The notes under the pieces are model-generated. The model did no database searches and was not told the DNA's origin. It saw only the letters and a list, made by a program, of their open reading frames with translations. A program made the translations under genes and the position numbers. 64,000 nucleotides of DNA from Actinoplanes sandaracinus. Its GTDB lineage: Bacteria; Actinomycetota; Actinomycetes; Mycobacteriales; Micromonosporaceae. The DNA lies in the NCBI RefSeq assembly GCF_030009775.1, contig NZ_JASCTH010000008.1:262362-326361 (forward strand), in the 5' to 3' direction. Shown here piece by piece: positions 33,576 through 42,983 of the stretch; position 1 is the first letter of the stretch, and each line of letters begins with the position of its first letter.

Positions 33576-34241
33576 ATGCGCGAGGAGTACCAGGCCGATC
33601 TGGTCGAGGTGAGCCGCCTGCTGGTGACCATGGCGGAGTCGGTTCGCGCCGCACTGCGCAAGGCGACGTCGGCGCTGCTGACCGCCGATCTGGAGTCCGC
33701 TCAGGCCGTGATCCAGCGCGACGCCGAGGTCGACGCCATCTACGAGCAGGTCGAGGTGAAGGTGGCCGACACCATCGCCCGGCAGGCTCCGGTCGCGTCC
33801 GACCTGCGGCGGGTCATCACCGCCCTGCACATCGCCGCCGACCTGGAGCGGATGGGCGACCTGGCCGAGCACGTGGCGAAGACCGCGGCCCGGCGGCACC
33901 CGTCCCCGGCGGTCCCGGCCGAGCTGCGCCCGACCTTCAAGGGCATGGCCGAGGTCGCCGACGAGATGGCCGAGAAGATCACCACCCTGCTCGGCAAGCC
34001 GAACGCTGAGATGGCCGCTCAGCTCGAGAAGGACGACGACGCGATCGACGACCTCGAGCGCAAGCTGTTCAAGATCATGCTGGCCGACGACTGGCCGTAC
34101 GGCGCGGAGACGGCGATCGACGGGGCCCTGCTGGGCCGCTTCTACGAGCGGTACGCCGACCACGCTGTCAACATCGGCGAGCACTTGATCTACCTGATCA
34201 CCGGAGAAACGGCCGGTCAGGCTCAGGTCACCCAGAACTGA
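33576..34241 (+). CDS. phoU: phosphate-specific transport regulator PhoU
   Basis: The 221-residue all-helical protein has two PhoU repeats: MREEYQADLVEVSRLLVTMAE onward to about 105 and a second to about 210. The family metal motifs are DLRRVITALHIAADLERMGDLAEHVA and YERYADHAVNIGEHLIYLITGE. PhoU damps PhoR/SenX3 signalling when phosphate is ample and binds the Pst transporter. It is divergent from senX3, the conserved actinobacterial arrangement, and is followed by two terminator-like hairpins before convergent gpmA. Confidence 0.97.
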   Translation: MREEYQADLVEVSRLLVTMAESVRAALRKATSALLTADLESAQAVIQRDAEVDAIYEQVEVKVADTIARQAPVASDLRRVITALHIAADLERMGDLAEHVAKTAARRHPSPAVPAELRPTFKGMAEVADEMAEKITTLLGKPNAEMAAQLEKDDDAIDDLERKLFKIMLADDWPYGAETAIDGALLGRFYERYADHAVNIGEHLIYLITGETAGQAQVTQN

Positions 34242-34247
34242 TCAGAT

Positions 34248-34277
34248 CCGGGGGCGCGCGGGAGCGCCCACCCCCGG
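34248..34277. terminator. first hairpin after phoU
   Basis: CCGGGGG (34248-34254) pairs with CCCCCGG (34271-34277), and inner GCGC pairs with GCGC across a GGGA loop, with a small bulge. It directly follows phoU. Confidence 0.6.
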
Positions 34278-34285
34278 GATCCGGG

Positions 34286-34314
34286 GGCCGGGGCACCACG
34301 GGGGTGTCCCGGCC
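34286..34314 (+). terminator. second hairpin between phoU and gpmA
   Basis: GGCCGGGGCACC (34286-34297) pairs with GGTGTCCCGGCC (34303-34314) with one G-U pair and a 5-base loop, followed by TCTGTCTCTT. It is a good rightward terminator for phoU and may also serve gpmA. Confidence 0.75.
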
Positions 34315-34322
34315 TCTGTCTC

Positions 34323-35072
34323 TTACTTGCGGCCCTGGTTGGCTACGGCGGCGGCGGCCTCTTCGGCGGCCTTCGGGTCGAGGTAGGTGCCGCCGGAGTT
34401 GGTCGGGCGCAGGTTCTCGTCGAGGTCGTAGCGCAGCGGGATGCCGGTGGGGATGTTCAGCTTGGCGATCGCCTCGTCGGAGATGTCGTCGAGGTGCTTG
34501 ACGATGGCGCGCAGCGAGTTGCCGTGCGCCGCGACCAGCACGGTCTTGCCGGCGCGCAGGTCGGGGACGATCGCGTCGTACCAGTAGGGCAGCGCACGCA
34601 GGAGCACGTCCTTCAGGCACTCGGCCCGCGGCAGGATCTCCGGGGCCAGGTCCGCGTAGCGCGCGTCGCCGAACTGGGAGAACTCGGAGCCGTCCTCGAT
34701 GGGGGGCGGCGGGACGTCGTACGACCGGCGCCAGAGCATGAACTGCTCCTCGCCGTACGTCTCCAGGGTCTGCTTCTTGTCCTTGCCCTGCAGGGCGCCG
34801 TAGTGGCGCTCGTTGAGGCGCCAGTGGCGCTTCACTTCGATCCAGTGCCGGTCGGTGATGTGCAGCGCGATCTCGCTGGTCCGGATCGCGCGGCGCAGAA
34901 GGCTGGTGTGCACCACGTCGGGCAGCACCCCCTGCTCCTTGAGAAGCTCGCCACCACGCCTGGCCTCGTCCTCGCCCTTGGCGTCCAGGTCCACGTCGAC
35001 CCAGCCGGTGAAGAGGTTCTTGGCGTTCCACTCGCTGTTGCCGTGCCGCAGCAGCACCAGGGTTCCAGTCAT
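34323..35072 (-). CDS. gpmA: 2,3-bisphosphoglycerate-dependent phosphoglycerate mutase
   Basis: The 249-residue dPGM interconverts 3- and 2-phosphoglycerate in glycolysis. The phosphohistidine is H10 in [43 protein letters not shown] and the second histidine in [17 protein letters not shown] are all present. ATG 35072 lies behind GGGGGAAG at 8 bases; a longer frame to 35156 lacks family sequence. It sits close to senX3-regX3-phoU, an order seen in many actinobacteria. Length is normal. Confidence 0.97.
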   Translation of the reverse strand: MTGTLVLLRHGNSEWNAKNLFTGWVDVDLDAKGEDEARRGGELLKEQGVLPDVVHTSLLRRAIRTSEIALHITDRHWIEVKRHWRLNERHYGALQGKDKKQTLETYGEEQFMLWRRSYDVPPPPIEDGSEFSQFGDARYADLAPEILPRAECLKDVLLRALPYWYDAIVPDLRAGKTVLVAAHGNSLRAIVKHLDDISDEAIAKLNIPTGIPLRYDLDENLRPTNSGGTYLDPKAAEEAAAAVANQGRK

Positions 35073-35210
35073 GAACACATCTTCCCCCGAGGCCCGCCGC
35101 CCTGTACGGGCCACCCGGCACGTGTCCGCCACCACACCGGAATCCGGTTGCGCCACCCGCGCGAATGTAAGGGAATAGTCCTCGGCCGCTACTTACCGCA
35201 GGAGGCGTCG

Positions 35211-36449
35211 GTGCGAGGTTGGTTACGGCGGGCCGCGGGCGGGCTTCCCCGGCAGTTCTGGTTCCTGTGGACAGGCACCCTGATCAACCGGGTCGGCGGG
35301 TTCGCGGTGTTGTTCCTCAGCATCTACCTGACCGCGGAGCGGGGCTTCTCGCAGAGCATGGCCGGCCTGATCCTCGGCATTTACGGCGTCGGCGGCGCGA
35401 TCGGCGCGGTGGGCGGCGGTGTCCTGGCCGACCGCTGGGGCCGGCGGCCGACCATGCTGACCGCCCAGTTCGGCGCCGCCGCTCTGATGCTCGCTCTCGG
35501 CCTGGCCCAGACCTACGCCCAGATCGCGGTGGCGACGTTCCTGCTCGGCCTCTTCGCCGAGGCGGTCCGGCCGGCGTTCTCGGCGATGATGGTCGACATC
35601 GTCCCGGAGCATGACCGGGTCCGGGCGTTCTCGCTGAACTACTGGGCGATCAACCTCGGCTTCGCCTGCGCGGCGATCATCGCGGGTTTCGCCGCCAGCA
35701 TCGACTATCTGCTGCTCTTCGTCGGCGACGCGGCCACCACGCTGATCACCGCCATCATCACGGCGATCTTCCTGGCCGAGACCCGGCCGGCGGCCCGGTC
35801 CTCGCGCAGAGCGGCCGGCCCCGGCCTGGGCGCCGCGCTGAAGGACCGTGTCTTCGGCGTCTATCTGCTGCTCACTCTGATCTCCGTGCTGGTGATTCTG
35901 CAGCACCTCTCGACGCTGCCGATCAGCATGCTGGCCGACGGTCACTCGGCCGCCACCTACGGCGCGATCATCGCGGTCAACGGCGTGCTGATCCTCTCCG
36001 GCCAGCTCTTCGTCCCGAAGCTGATCGAGGGCCGGGACAGCGCGAAGGTCCTGGCGGTCGCGTCCGTGCTGGTCGGTTCCGGTTTCGGGCTGGTCGCCCT
36101 CGCCGAAACCCCGCTGGTGTACGCGCTGACCGTGATCATCTGGACGCTCGGCGAGATGCTCCAGTCCCCCAGCAACGCGGCCACCGTGGCGGCGCTCTCC
36201 CCGCCCGAGTTGCGTGGCCGTTACCAGGGCCTGAGCTCGCTGTCCTGGTCCGCCGGCAGCGCGCTCGCCCCGATCATCGGCGGGCTGGTCCTGCAGAAGG
36301 CCGGCGACGTGGTCCTCTGGGGCGGCTGCTTCGCCCTGTGCGTCCTGGTCGCGGTGGGCCATCTGATGGCCGGTCCGGCACGCGCCCGGCGGGCCGCACG
36401 GGTGCGGGCCCGGGAGATCGAAGAGGCGCTCGCGGCGGCCGCCGTCTGA
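35211..36449 (+). CDS. MFS transporter
   Basis: The 412-residue major facilitator has about 12 transmembrane helices. Start GTG 35211 has GGAGG 5 bases upstream, which rejects the long upstream open frame that runs antisense through gpmA. The TM2-3 loop signature GGGVLADRWGRRPTML is of the MFS motif A type, and VPEHDRVRAFSLNYWAINLG follows in the first half. A basic C-terminal tail ends the protein. It looks like a drug/metabolite exporter of the MdtG/YajR style; substrate unknown. It is the first gene rightward after divergent gpmA. Confidence 0.9.
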   Translation: MRGWLRRAAGGLPRQFWFLWTGTLINRVGGFAVLFLSIYLTAERGFSQSMAGLILGIYGVGGAIGAVGGGVLADRWGRRPTMLTAQFGAAALMLALGLAQTYAQIAVATFLLGLFAEAVRPAFSAMMVDIVPEHDRVRAFSLNYWAINLGFACAAIIAGFAASIDYLLLFVGDAATTLITAIITAIFLAETRPAARSSRRAAGPGLGAALKDRVFGVYLLLTLISVLVILQHLSTLPISMLADGHSAATYGAIIAVNGVLILSGQLFVPKLIEGRDSAKVLAVASVLVGSGFGLVALAETPLVYALTVIIWTLGEMLQSPSNAATVAALSPPELRGRYQGLSSLSWSAGSALAPIIGGLVLQKAGDVVLWGGCFALCVLVAVGHLMAGPARARRAARVRAREIEEALAAAAV

Positions 36450-37180
36450 TATCGGCGCCGATCGCGGGTGGGCCGGAAGCCACAGCACATCGGACGTTGT
36501 GCTGATCGCGTCATGGATTACGCAAACGCGCCCATCGCCATTAACCGGCGGCCTCGCGACAGAAAGATCCGGGTTGTGTTCATCTGATGAACGCTTAGAA
36601 ACAAGCCGGAAACAAAAGCGCCGGCGGCGGCGGGCGACACCCATCCCCATAGGCGCCGCCCGCACTTACCGCCGGTCTCGGGTCGCGCCGTCCCCCAACG
36701 GCTCATGCCACCCGTCCCCAAACGCCGGACCGCGGCGATCATTGCTGATCGACCCGTTCCCCGAACTGACGGCTCGGCGTCCATCGACCACGCTAGTTGG
36801 GGCGGTCAAGCCTCACAACCCGATTTCGTGTCGACATCTGTCTTAACCGTCACATTGCCCAACAACCAACCGATCGGCTGATCCACCAATCACTCGTCCG
36901 GGTTTCTCGGACAGGCGAGAAACATGCCGCGGCAAATGGCGTGGGCGGCTCGGCGACCGCCGCGTCGGCCGCCGTCGACCCTCAGGAAAACATCAGCACA
37001 TCGACAGGAGACTGCCAGTACCCAGGGTCGGCGCGATCCACGCATCGACCATCGTTCGCCTTCCATCCCGGACGCGAATCGATCGCGATTGCGGGCACCC
37101 GCCACAATGGACGGATTGCCACGGATAGACGGCACTTGATGATCAAATTGCGGCGGCAAGCACTCCGGTCGCCGCGGGCG
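36450..37180. other. 731-bp region without convincing gene
   Basis: The base composition appears less GC-rich than the flanks, with many short stops in all frames. Possible 60-115 residue frames lack ribosome sites, codon bias and recognisable domains. It contains an 8-bp inverted repeat (36902-36923). It could hold a decayed gene, a small RNA or long regulatory sequence; I see nothing that decides between these. Confidence 0.6.
36902..36923. repeat. 8-bp inverted repeat in gene-free region
   Basis: GTTTCTCG (36902-36909) and CGAGAAAC (36916-36923) form a perfect stem with a 6-base loop GACAGG. It may be an operator or the stem of a short RNA. Confidence 0.5.
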
Positions 37181-37663
37181 TCAGTCGGTGCGCTCGACCA
37201 GGTGCTGGAAGGCCCGCAGGTTCGCCGTCGATTCGCCGCGCTTGACACGCCAGTCCCACTCGCGGCGGATCGACGTCTCGAAACCGATCTCCAGCATGGT
37301 GTCGAACGACTCGTCGGCGTAGGTCAGCACCGATCCGAGAAGCCGGTCCAGTTCGTCCTCGTCGAGGCCGTTCAGCGCCACCCGGCCGGTGAGGTAGACG
37401 TCGCCGGCCGCGTCGATCGAGAAGGCGACGCCGTACATCCGGGCGTTGCGGCGCAGCAGCCAGGCCCAGAGCTCCTCGTGGCGCTCGTCGGGCCGGCGCA
37501 TCACGAACGCCTCGATCCGCAGCGAGTGCCGGCCGACGATCAGGTTGCACGCGGTCTTCAGCTTGTGCGTGCCGGGCAGGCTGACCACATAGGAGCTCTC
37601 CCCGGTGGACTCCCACTCCAGCTCGCGCTCGGTCAGGACCCGCTCGATCAGTTCTGTCACCAT
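37181..37663 (-). CDS. YbjN-domain protein
   Basis: The 160-residue YbjN-type (DUF1790-like) sensory/chaperone fold begins [20 protein letters not shown] and continues with [40 protein letters not shown] and [20 protein letters not shown]. YbjN domains resemble type III secretion chaperones. The ATG at 37663 overlaps mshA by 7 bases; a GTG at 37669 is also possible. The pairing with mshA is common in actinobacteria, so a mycothiol-linked role is often assumed but unproven. Confidence 0.9.
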   Translation of the reverse strand: MVTELIERVLTERELEWESTGESSYVVSLPGTHKLKTACNLIVGRHSLRIEAFVMRRPDERHEELWAWLLRRNARMYGVAFSIDAAGDVYLTGRVALNGLDEDELDRLLGSVLTYADESFDTMLEIGFETSIRREWDWRVKRGESTANLRAFQHLVERTD

Positions 37664-38955
37664 GCGCACGACGCTCCCTCGACCCGCGCCGTGATCAGCG
37701 CTCGGTGTTCGCTCACCGCGTCACGGTAGACCCGCAACAGCGTCTCGGCGGTCCGATCCCAGGAGAAGTGCGACGCGTGGGCGACCGCGCCGGCCGCCAG
37801 CCGGCGCCGGTGACCGGGCGCGTCGAGCAGCCGGTCCAGCGCCTTCGCCCAGTCCCGCGGATCGTGCCCGTCGACGAGCACGCCGCTGACCCCGTCACGG
37901 ACCGCGGTCACCAGGCCGCCCACCGCGGCCGCGACCACCGGCGTGCCGCAGGCCTGCGCCTCGAGCGCGACCAGACCGAACGACTCGTTGTAGGAGGGCA
38001 CCGCGACCAGGTCCGCGGCCCGGTAGAGGGCGGCCAGGTCGTCACCGGTCTGCGGGGGCAGGAACACCACCGAGTCGCTGACCCCGAGCCGGGAGGCGAG
38101 CTCGATCAGCGAGGACGGCCGGTCCAGGCCGCTGCCGCTGGGGCCGCCGCAGATCACCAGGGTGGCCGTGGAGCCGGCGGCCCGCATCTCGGCGAGCGCG
38201 GCGATCAGCACATCGGGGGCCTTGAGCGGCTGGATCCGGCCGACGAACGCCACGATCCGGCCGTGCTCGGGCAGGCCGAACCTGGCCCGGTCCGCCGCAC
38301 CGGGCCGGAAACGCCGCAGGTCCACACCGGGCTCCACCACGCTCACCAGGGCCGGGTCGGCGTCGTAGTGGGTGATCAGATCCTGCGCCTCGAAGCCGGT
38401 GTTCGCGACCAGCCGGTCGGAGGCGGCCACCACCTGCTCCTCGCCGATCACCCGGGCTTTCGGCTCGGGACGGTCGCCGGCCGCGATGAACCGGTTCTTG
38501 ACCTTGGCCAGAGTGTGCGCGGTGTGCACGTGCGGCACGCCCCAGCGCTCCCGGGCCAGCCAGCCGACCTGGCCGGAGAGCCAGTAGTGGGAGTGGATCA
38601 GGTCGTAGTGGCCGGGCGGGTGCGCCGCCTCGGCCCGGAGCACCCCGTGGGTGAAAGCGCACAACTGGGAGGGCAGCTCCTCCTTGGAGAGGCCCTCGTA
38701 CGGCCCGGCGGTGACGTGCCGCACGTGCACACCCGGAGCCATCTCGACGACCGGCGGCAGGTCCCTGGTCGTGGCGCGGGTGAAGATCTCCACCTCGACG
38801 TCCCGTTCGGCCAGCCGCTTGGCGATCTCGACGATGTAGACGTTCATGCCGCCGGCGTCCCCGGTGCCCGGTTGCTCCAGGGGCGAGGTGTGCACGGAGA
38901 GAGTGGCTATCCGGCGGGGAGTTGGCCATCTGCCGCCGGACCGTAGATCAGCCAC
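37657..38955 (-). CDS. mshA: D-inositol-3-phosphate glycosyltransferase
   Basis: The 432-residue GT4 enzyme joins UDP-GlcNAc to inositol-3-phosphate in the first step of mycothiol synthesis. It shows [24 protein letters not shown], the MshA signature, then [43 protein letters not shown], and the nucleotide-sugar block [31 protein letters not shown] 38955 has GGGGAG 5 bases upstream; upstream open codons are not MshA-like. It leads a two-gene leftward unit with the YbjN-domain gene. Confidence 0.97.
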   Translation of the reverse strand: MADLRSGGRWPTPRRIATLSVHTSPLEQPGTGDAGGMNVYIVEIAKRLAERDVEVEIFTRATTRDLPPVVEMAPGVHVRHVTAGPYEGLSKEELPSQLCAFTHGVLRAEAAHPPGHYDLIHSHYWLSGQVGWLARERWGVPHVHTAHTLAKVKNRFIAAGDRPEPKARVIGEEQVVAASDRLVANTGFEAQDLITHYDADPALVSVVEPGVDLRRFRPGAADRARFGLPEHGRIVAFVGRIQPLKAPDVLIAALAEMRAAGSTATLVICGGPSGSGLDRPSSLIELASRLGVSDSVVFLPPQTGDDLAALYRAADLVAVPSYNESFGLVALEAQACGTPVVAAAVGGLVTAVRDGVSGVLVDGHDPRDWAKALDRLLDAPGHRRRLAAGAVAHASHFSWDRTAETLLRVYRDAVSEHRALITARVEGASCAW

Positions 38956-39066
38956 GCTGACTCCCCTCCGTGTCGGACGTGAGAACTTGTTGCGCCAAGG
39001 TTCATCTTCCCCATCGGCGTGCCCGGAACCACCACGCAGCCGACCGGGGGTGATCCAGGTCATTGA

Positions 39067-39861
39067 ATGAGCGGCGTCTCCGGGCTCATGGATGAGAATC
39101 AGGACATGCAGAACATCGCAGTGGTGACCGGCGCGTCGAGCGGAATCGGGGCGGCCACCGCCCGCCGGCTGGCGCGGGAGGACTTCCATGTCGTCGTCGC
39201 GGCCCGCCGGCTGGACCGGCTGGAGGCGCTGGTCAAGGAGATCGGCGCGAACGCCACGGCGGTCGAGTGCGACGTCACCTCGGACGACTCGGTCGCCGGC
39301 CTGGCCGAGGCGGTGACCGAGCTCGGCGGGCCGGTCACCCTACTGGTCAACAACGCGGGCGGCGCCCGCGGCCTGGACCAGGTCGCCGACGGGTCCGTCG
39401 GCGACTGGCAGTGGATGTACGACGTGAACGTGCTCGGCACGTTGCGGGTCACCAAGGCGCTGCTCCCGGTGCTGGAGGCGAGTGGCCGCGGCACGATCGT
39501 GACGGTCGGGTCCACCGCGGCCTTCACTCCCTACGAGGGCGGTGGCGGTTACGTCGCGGCCAAGCACGCCCAGACCGCCCTGGTCGGGACACTGCGGCTG
39601 GAGTTGTCCGGCAGGCCGGTGCGGGTGATCGAGATCGACCCGGGCATGGTGCGGACCGACGAGTTCGCGGTCAACAGGTTCGGTGGCGATCAGGCCAAGG
39701 CCGACTCGGTCTACGCCGGGGTGAAGGAGCCACTGGTCGCCGACGACATCGCGGACTGCATCGCGTGGACGGCCACCCGCCCGCAGCACGTCAACGTGGA
39801 CCGGCTGGTGGTGCGCCCGATCGCCCAGGCCGCACAGCACAAGGTGCACCGGGAGCACTGA
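39067..39861 (+). CDS. short-chain dehydrogenase/reductase
   Basis: The classical SDR has the cofactor motif [23 protein letters not shown], catalytic Ser in [13 protein letters not shown] and YVAAK for the Tyr-Lys pair. It resembles YdfG-like NADP serine/3-hydroxy acid dehydrogenases. The 264-residue reading from ATG 39067 is given, but ATG 39088 or 39106 would also work; conserved sequence starts at 39106. The substrate is unknown. The methyltransferase-like gene follows after 5 bases, so they are probably co-transcribed. Confidence 0.92.
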   Translation: MSGVSGLMDENQDMQNIAVVTGASSGIGAATARRLAREDFHVVVAARRLDRLEALVKEIGANATAVECDVTSDDSVAGLAEAVTELGGPVTLLVNNAGGARGLDQVADGSVGDWQWMYDVNVLGTLRVTKALLPVLEASGRGTIVTVGSTAAFTPYEGGGGYVAAKHAQTALVGTLRLELSGRPVRVIEIDPGMVRTDEFAVNRFGGDQAKADSVYAGVKEPLVADDIADCIAWTATRPQHVNVDRLVVRPIAQAAQHKVHREH

Positions 39862-39866
39862 GACTC

Positions 39867-40637
39867 GTGATCAAACCGGTCGGCGCCATCACCCGGGGGA
39901 CGACCAATCCCAACCGGCTGCGCCGCGTCGACAACTTCATCGCGTACCGCTGCGGTGCGCTCCTGAAGGAGGCGGCGCAGCCGCTGGTGATCGACCTGGG
40001 CTATGGCGCCACGCCGGTGACGGCGGTGGAACTGCGGGGCCGGCTGGCGGCCGCGGTCCGCCCGGACGTCGTGGTGGCCGGTCTGGAGATCGACCCGGTA
40101 CGGGTGAGCGACGCGCAACCGTTCGCGGATCCGCCGTGGCTGTTATTCCGCCGCGGCGGATTCGAGCTGGCCGGGATGGCGCCGGTGGTGGTGCGCGCGT
40201 TCAACGTGCTGCGGCAGTACCCGGAGGAGGAGGTGGCGGCCGCCTGGCGGGCGATGACGGCGACCGGCGCGCTGCTGGTCGAGGGCACCTGCGACGAGTT
40301 GGGCCGGATCGCCACGTGGACCGTGGTCGAGGGCGGCGTGCCGTCGACGCTGACCCTGTCGGCCCGGCTGCCGGTGCTCTCGCATCCGGCGATCTTCGCC
40401 GAGCGTCTGCCGAAGGCGCTGATCCACCACAACGTGCCCGGTCATCCGGTACACGAACTGCTGCGGGCGCTGGGCCGGGCGTGGGACGCCGAGGCCACCC
40501 CGTTCGGGCCACGCCAGCGCTGGCTGGCCACGGCCCGCCGGATGCGTGCTGACGGCTGGCCGCTGCTGGACGGCCCGGCCCGGTGGCGGCTCGGAGAGTT
40601 GACCCTGCCCTGGCCGGCCCGGCTCTGGCCGGTCTAG
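39867..40637 (+). CDS. SAM-dependent methyltransferase-like protein
   Basis: The 256-residue class I methyltransferase-like fold has motif I LVIDLGYGATPVTAVELRG, motif II VVVAGLEIDPVRV, and FNVLRQYPEEEVAAAWRAM. It recalls actinobacterial methyltransferase-like proteins coupled to mshA regions; the substrate is unknown. GTG 39867 follows the SDR stop by 5 bases. The conserved N-terminal ITRGTTNPNRLRRVD is unusual for methyltransferases. Its stop TAG (40635-40637) shares bases with the stop of the convergent response regulator. Confidence 0.85.
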   Translation: MIKPVGAITRGTTNPNRLRRVDNFIAYRCGALLKEAAQPLVIDLGYGATPVTAVELRGRLAAAVRPDVVVAGLEIDPVRVSDAQPFADPPWLLFRRGGFELAGMAPVVVRAFNVLRQYPEEEVAAAWRAMTATGALLVEGTCDELGRIATWTVVEGGVPSTLTLSARLPVLSHPAIFAERLPKALIHHNVPGHPVHELLRALGRAWDAEATPFGPRQRWLATARRMRADGWPLLDGPARWRLGELTLPWPARLWPV

Positions 40638-41041
40638 CCCTCGCGCTTCTTCTTCTCGTCCAGCGCCGCCCGCAGGGCCTCCAGCAGAGCGTCGGCGGTG
40701 AACGGCTTCTTCACCAGCACGTCGTCCTCGGTGATCTCGCCCTTGCCGACCGCGATGTCCTTCGGCAGGCCCGACACGAACACCACGCCGATGCCGGGAC
40801 GCAGGCCGCGGATGGTCTTCGCCAACTCGCCCCCGGAGGCGCCGGGCAGCGTCAGGTCGGTGATCAGAACGTCGATGGGGCCGGGCTGGTCCCGGCAGAT
40901 CGCGACGGCTTCCTCCGGCTCCCCGGCGGAGAGCGTCGTGAACCCACGCCGTTCCAGCATCCGGCGCATGATGTCGCGCAGATCCTCTTCGTCGTCGACG
41001 ACCAGGACTGTCGGCCTCTCGGCGTCCGGCGCCTCGGACAT
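40634..41041 (-). CDS. single-domain response regulator
   Basis: The 135-residue receiver domain stands alone. Acidic pocket VVDDEEDLRD and phospho-acceptor Asp in DVLITDLTLPGASGGELA are present, with the lysine block DDVLVKKPFTADALLEAL. There is no output domain, so it acts by protein contact, as CheY-like or phosphorelay proteins do. ATG 41041 has GGAGG 6 bases upstream. It stands alone; the histidine kinase at 42984 is the nearest possible partner. A motility link is speculative. Confidence 0.92.
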   Translation of the reverse strand: MSEAPDAERPTVLVVDDEEDLRDIMRRMLERRGFTTLSAGEPEEAVAICRDQPGPIDVLITDLTLPGASGGELAKTIRGLRPGIGVVFVSGLPKDIAVGKGEITEDDVLVKKPFTADALLEALRAALDEKKKREG

Positions 41042-41120
41042 CTCGGTCCTCCTCGGGCTGGGGTCGTTTCTCACGCTATCCGTCCCCGGGGCCCCGCGTA
41101 CGGCGGTTGGCTGATCGAAA

Positions 41121-41168
41121 CACGACGCCGCGCGACGCTCCCCGAGGGGTGCGCCGCGCGGCGTCGTG
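41121..41168 (-). terminator. 14-bp hairpin after the subtilase gene
   Basis: CACGACGCCGCGCG (41121-41134) pairs with CGCGCGGCGTCGTG (41155-41168), with further inner pairing around CCCCGAGGGG. On the leftward strand it is followed by TTTCG. Confidence 0.85.
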
Positions 41169-41195
41169 GTTTCCTCCGGTCTGCGCCGGAAGCGG

Positions 41196-42443
41196 TCAGC
41201 GAGTGGTGTTCAGGTGACCGGTGAAGAGCAGGCGGTTCGCGGAACCCTTGCCCGGGTTGCGGACCAGGTTGACGCCGGCGTTGGCGACCAGGTCGTCACG
41301 GACCTGGCGGGCCGTCCAGTTCGGGTGCGCGCCGAGAACCAGGGCGGCCGCGCCGGCCACGTGCGGCGACGCCATCGAGGTGCCGCTCAGCTTCTTGGTG
41401 ACGGTGTCCGAGCCCGAACCGGCCGCCTGGATGTCCACGCCGGGGGCGAAGATGTCGAGGCAGGTGCCGTAGTTGGAGAACGAGGCACGCGCGTCGGCGG
41501 AGTCCACCGCACCGACCGTGATCGCGTCGGGGGCGGCGGCCGGCGAGCCCTTGCAGGCGTTCTTGCTCTCGTTGCCGGCGGCGATCGCGTAGGTGACGCC
41601 CTTGTCGATGGAGCGCTTGACCGCCGCGTCCAGCGCCTTGCTGCGCGGGCCGCCCAGGCTCATGTTGGCCACGGCGGGGAGCTTCGCGTTCGCGGTCACC
41701 CAGTCGACGGCGGCGATGAAGTCGGAGAACGAGCCGGAGCCGTCGCAGCCGAGCACCCGCAGGGCGACCAGCTTGACGTCCTTGGCGACGCCGTAGGTGG
41801 CGCCGCCGACCGTGCCGGCGACGTGGGTGCCGTGGCCGTGGCAGTCGTTGGCGACCGCGTCGCCGTCGACGAAGTCCCAGCCGTTGGTGGCGCGGCCACC
41901 GAACTCCTTGTGGCTGGTCCGGATGCCGGTGTCGATCACGTACGCGGTGACGTCGGCGGCGGACTTGTAGGTGTAGGACTTCGACAGCGGCAGCGACCGC
42001 TGGTCGATCCGGTCCAGGCCCCAGGCCAGCTTCTTGGCCGGGGCCGCCGGGGCGGACGCGGTGGCCGTGGTGGCGATCTGGGCGTCCTGCTCGACGAACG
42101 CGACGGCGGGGTCGGCGGCCAGGCGGCCGGCCTCGGCGGCGGTGGCCTCCAGGTGGAAGCCGCGCACGCTGGCGAGGTAGTTGCCGGCGACCTTGCCGCC
42201 GTACTTGCGGACCAGCTCCTGCGAGGCGGAGGTGACCTGGCCGGCGGCCTGCGAGCCGGGCTGGAGGACGACGATGTAGCTGCCCGGGATGGCGCCTTCC
42301 ACGCCGGTCCCGGAGACGGTTCCCATCACGGGCGTGGCCGGAGCGGCGACGGCCGGCCCGGTCAGACCCCAGAGGGTGGCGGTGGCGGCGCTCGCAGCAA
42401 CGGTCAGTCGGATGGCCAGGCGGCGGGCGTCGTTACCGAACAT
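41196..42443 (-). CDS. secreted subtilisin-like serine protease (S8)
   Basis: The 415-residue pre-pro-protease has a signal peptide about residues 1-34 and an inhibitor-I9 propeptide (about 50-125; [37 protein letters not shown]). The S8 domain has the catalytic triad D171 (YVIDTG), H207 ([10 protein letters not shown]) and S356 (GTSMASPH). Calcium-site features of proteinase K-like enzymes are likely ([13 protein letters not shown]). Export is followed by propeptide removal. ATG 42443 has GAGAGG upstream. A strong terminator follows. Role: extracellular protein degradation. Confidence 0.96.
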   Translation of the reverse strand: MFGNDARRLAIRLTVAASAATATLWGLTGPAVAAPATPVMGTVSGTGVEGAIPGSYIVVLQPGSQAAGQVTSASQELVRKYGGKVAGNYLASVRGFHLEATAAEAGRLAADPAVAFVEQDAQIATTATASAPAAPAKKLAWGLDRIDQRSLPLSKSYTYKSAADVTAYVIDTGIRTSHKEFGGRATNGWDFVDGDAVANDCHGHGTHVAGTVGGATYGVAKDVKLVALRVLGCDGSGSFSDFIAAVDWVTANAKLPAVANMSLGGPRSKALDAAVKRSIDKGVTYAIAAGNESKNACKGSPAAAPDAITVGAVDSADARASFSNYGTCLDIFAPGVDIQAAGSGSDTVTKKLSGTSMASPHVAGAAALVLGAHPNWTARQVRDDLVANAGVNLVRNPGKGSANRLLFTGHLNTTR

Positions 42444-42711
42444 ATGGTGTAAGTCCTCTCGGTTATGCGCTCAGGTCGGCTTCACATTCCGGCCCGTGGG
42501 TATGCCGGAAGCAGCTGAGACAAATGTTGGAGAGGAGCGGTAGCGCCCCGGGGTTCCTCCGGGTTGCGTCCGGGGTGCGGGATTTCCGGCCGTTTCGATC
42601 GGACGCGTCACACCGCGAACCTCTAAGCCGACCGTGCCGCGGGCCGAATTTCTCGCTGTCAGGCCCGCTGCACCACCACCGAGCACCGCCCACCGAAGCT
42701 AGGAGAGCGAT

Positions 42712-42924
42712 ATGACCACTCTGCTGTCGCCCGCGATCGACACTGTCGGCGAGATGACCGAGCGGTGCGACCGCTGCGGTGCCGCCGCCAAGCTGGAGGT
42801 CGTTCTGACCAGCGGTGGGGATCTGGCCTTCTGCGGGCACCACGCCAACCGGCACCACGCCGACATCACCAAGGTGGCCAGCATGATCCGTATCGAGGAC
42901 GGCTTCGAATGGGCGGGTAAGTAA
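42712..42924 (+). CDS. DUF7455-like small zinc-binding protein
   Basis: The 70-residue protein has CDRCGAAAKLEVVLTSGGDLAFCGHHANRH, with two Cys then Cys/His pairs, a probable zinc-binding knuckle. It fits the small actinobacterial DUF7455 family of unknown function. ATG 42712 lies behind AGGAG at 7 bases. It precedes the histidine kinase gene by 59 bases in the same direction. Its function cannot be told; the fold resembles a short zinc ribbon. Confidence 0.88.
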   Translation: MTTLLSPAIDTVGEMTERCDRCGAAAKLEVVLTSGGDLAFCGHHANRHHADITKVASMIRIEDGFEWAGK

Positions 42925-42983
42925 CACTCCGCTCACCCGGGTAGCCCGCGTTATGCTCTTTCCCTCACGTCTTGGGGGTATTT

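Noticed and set aside
36518..36784. 88-codon frame on the minus strand in the gene-free region
   Set aside because: Weak start context and no recognisable fold; codon use unlike the neighbours.
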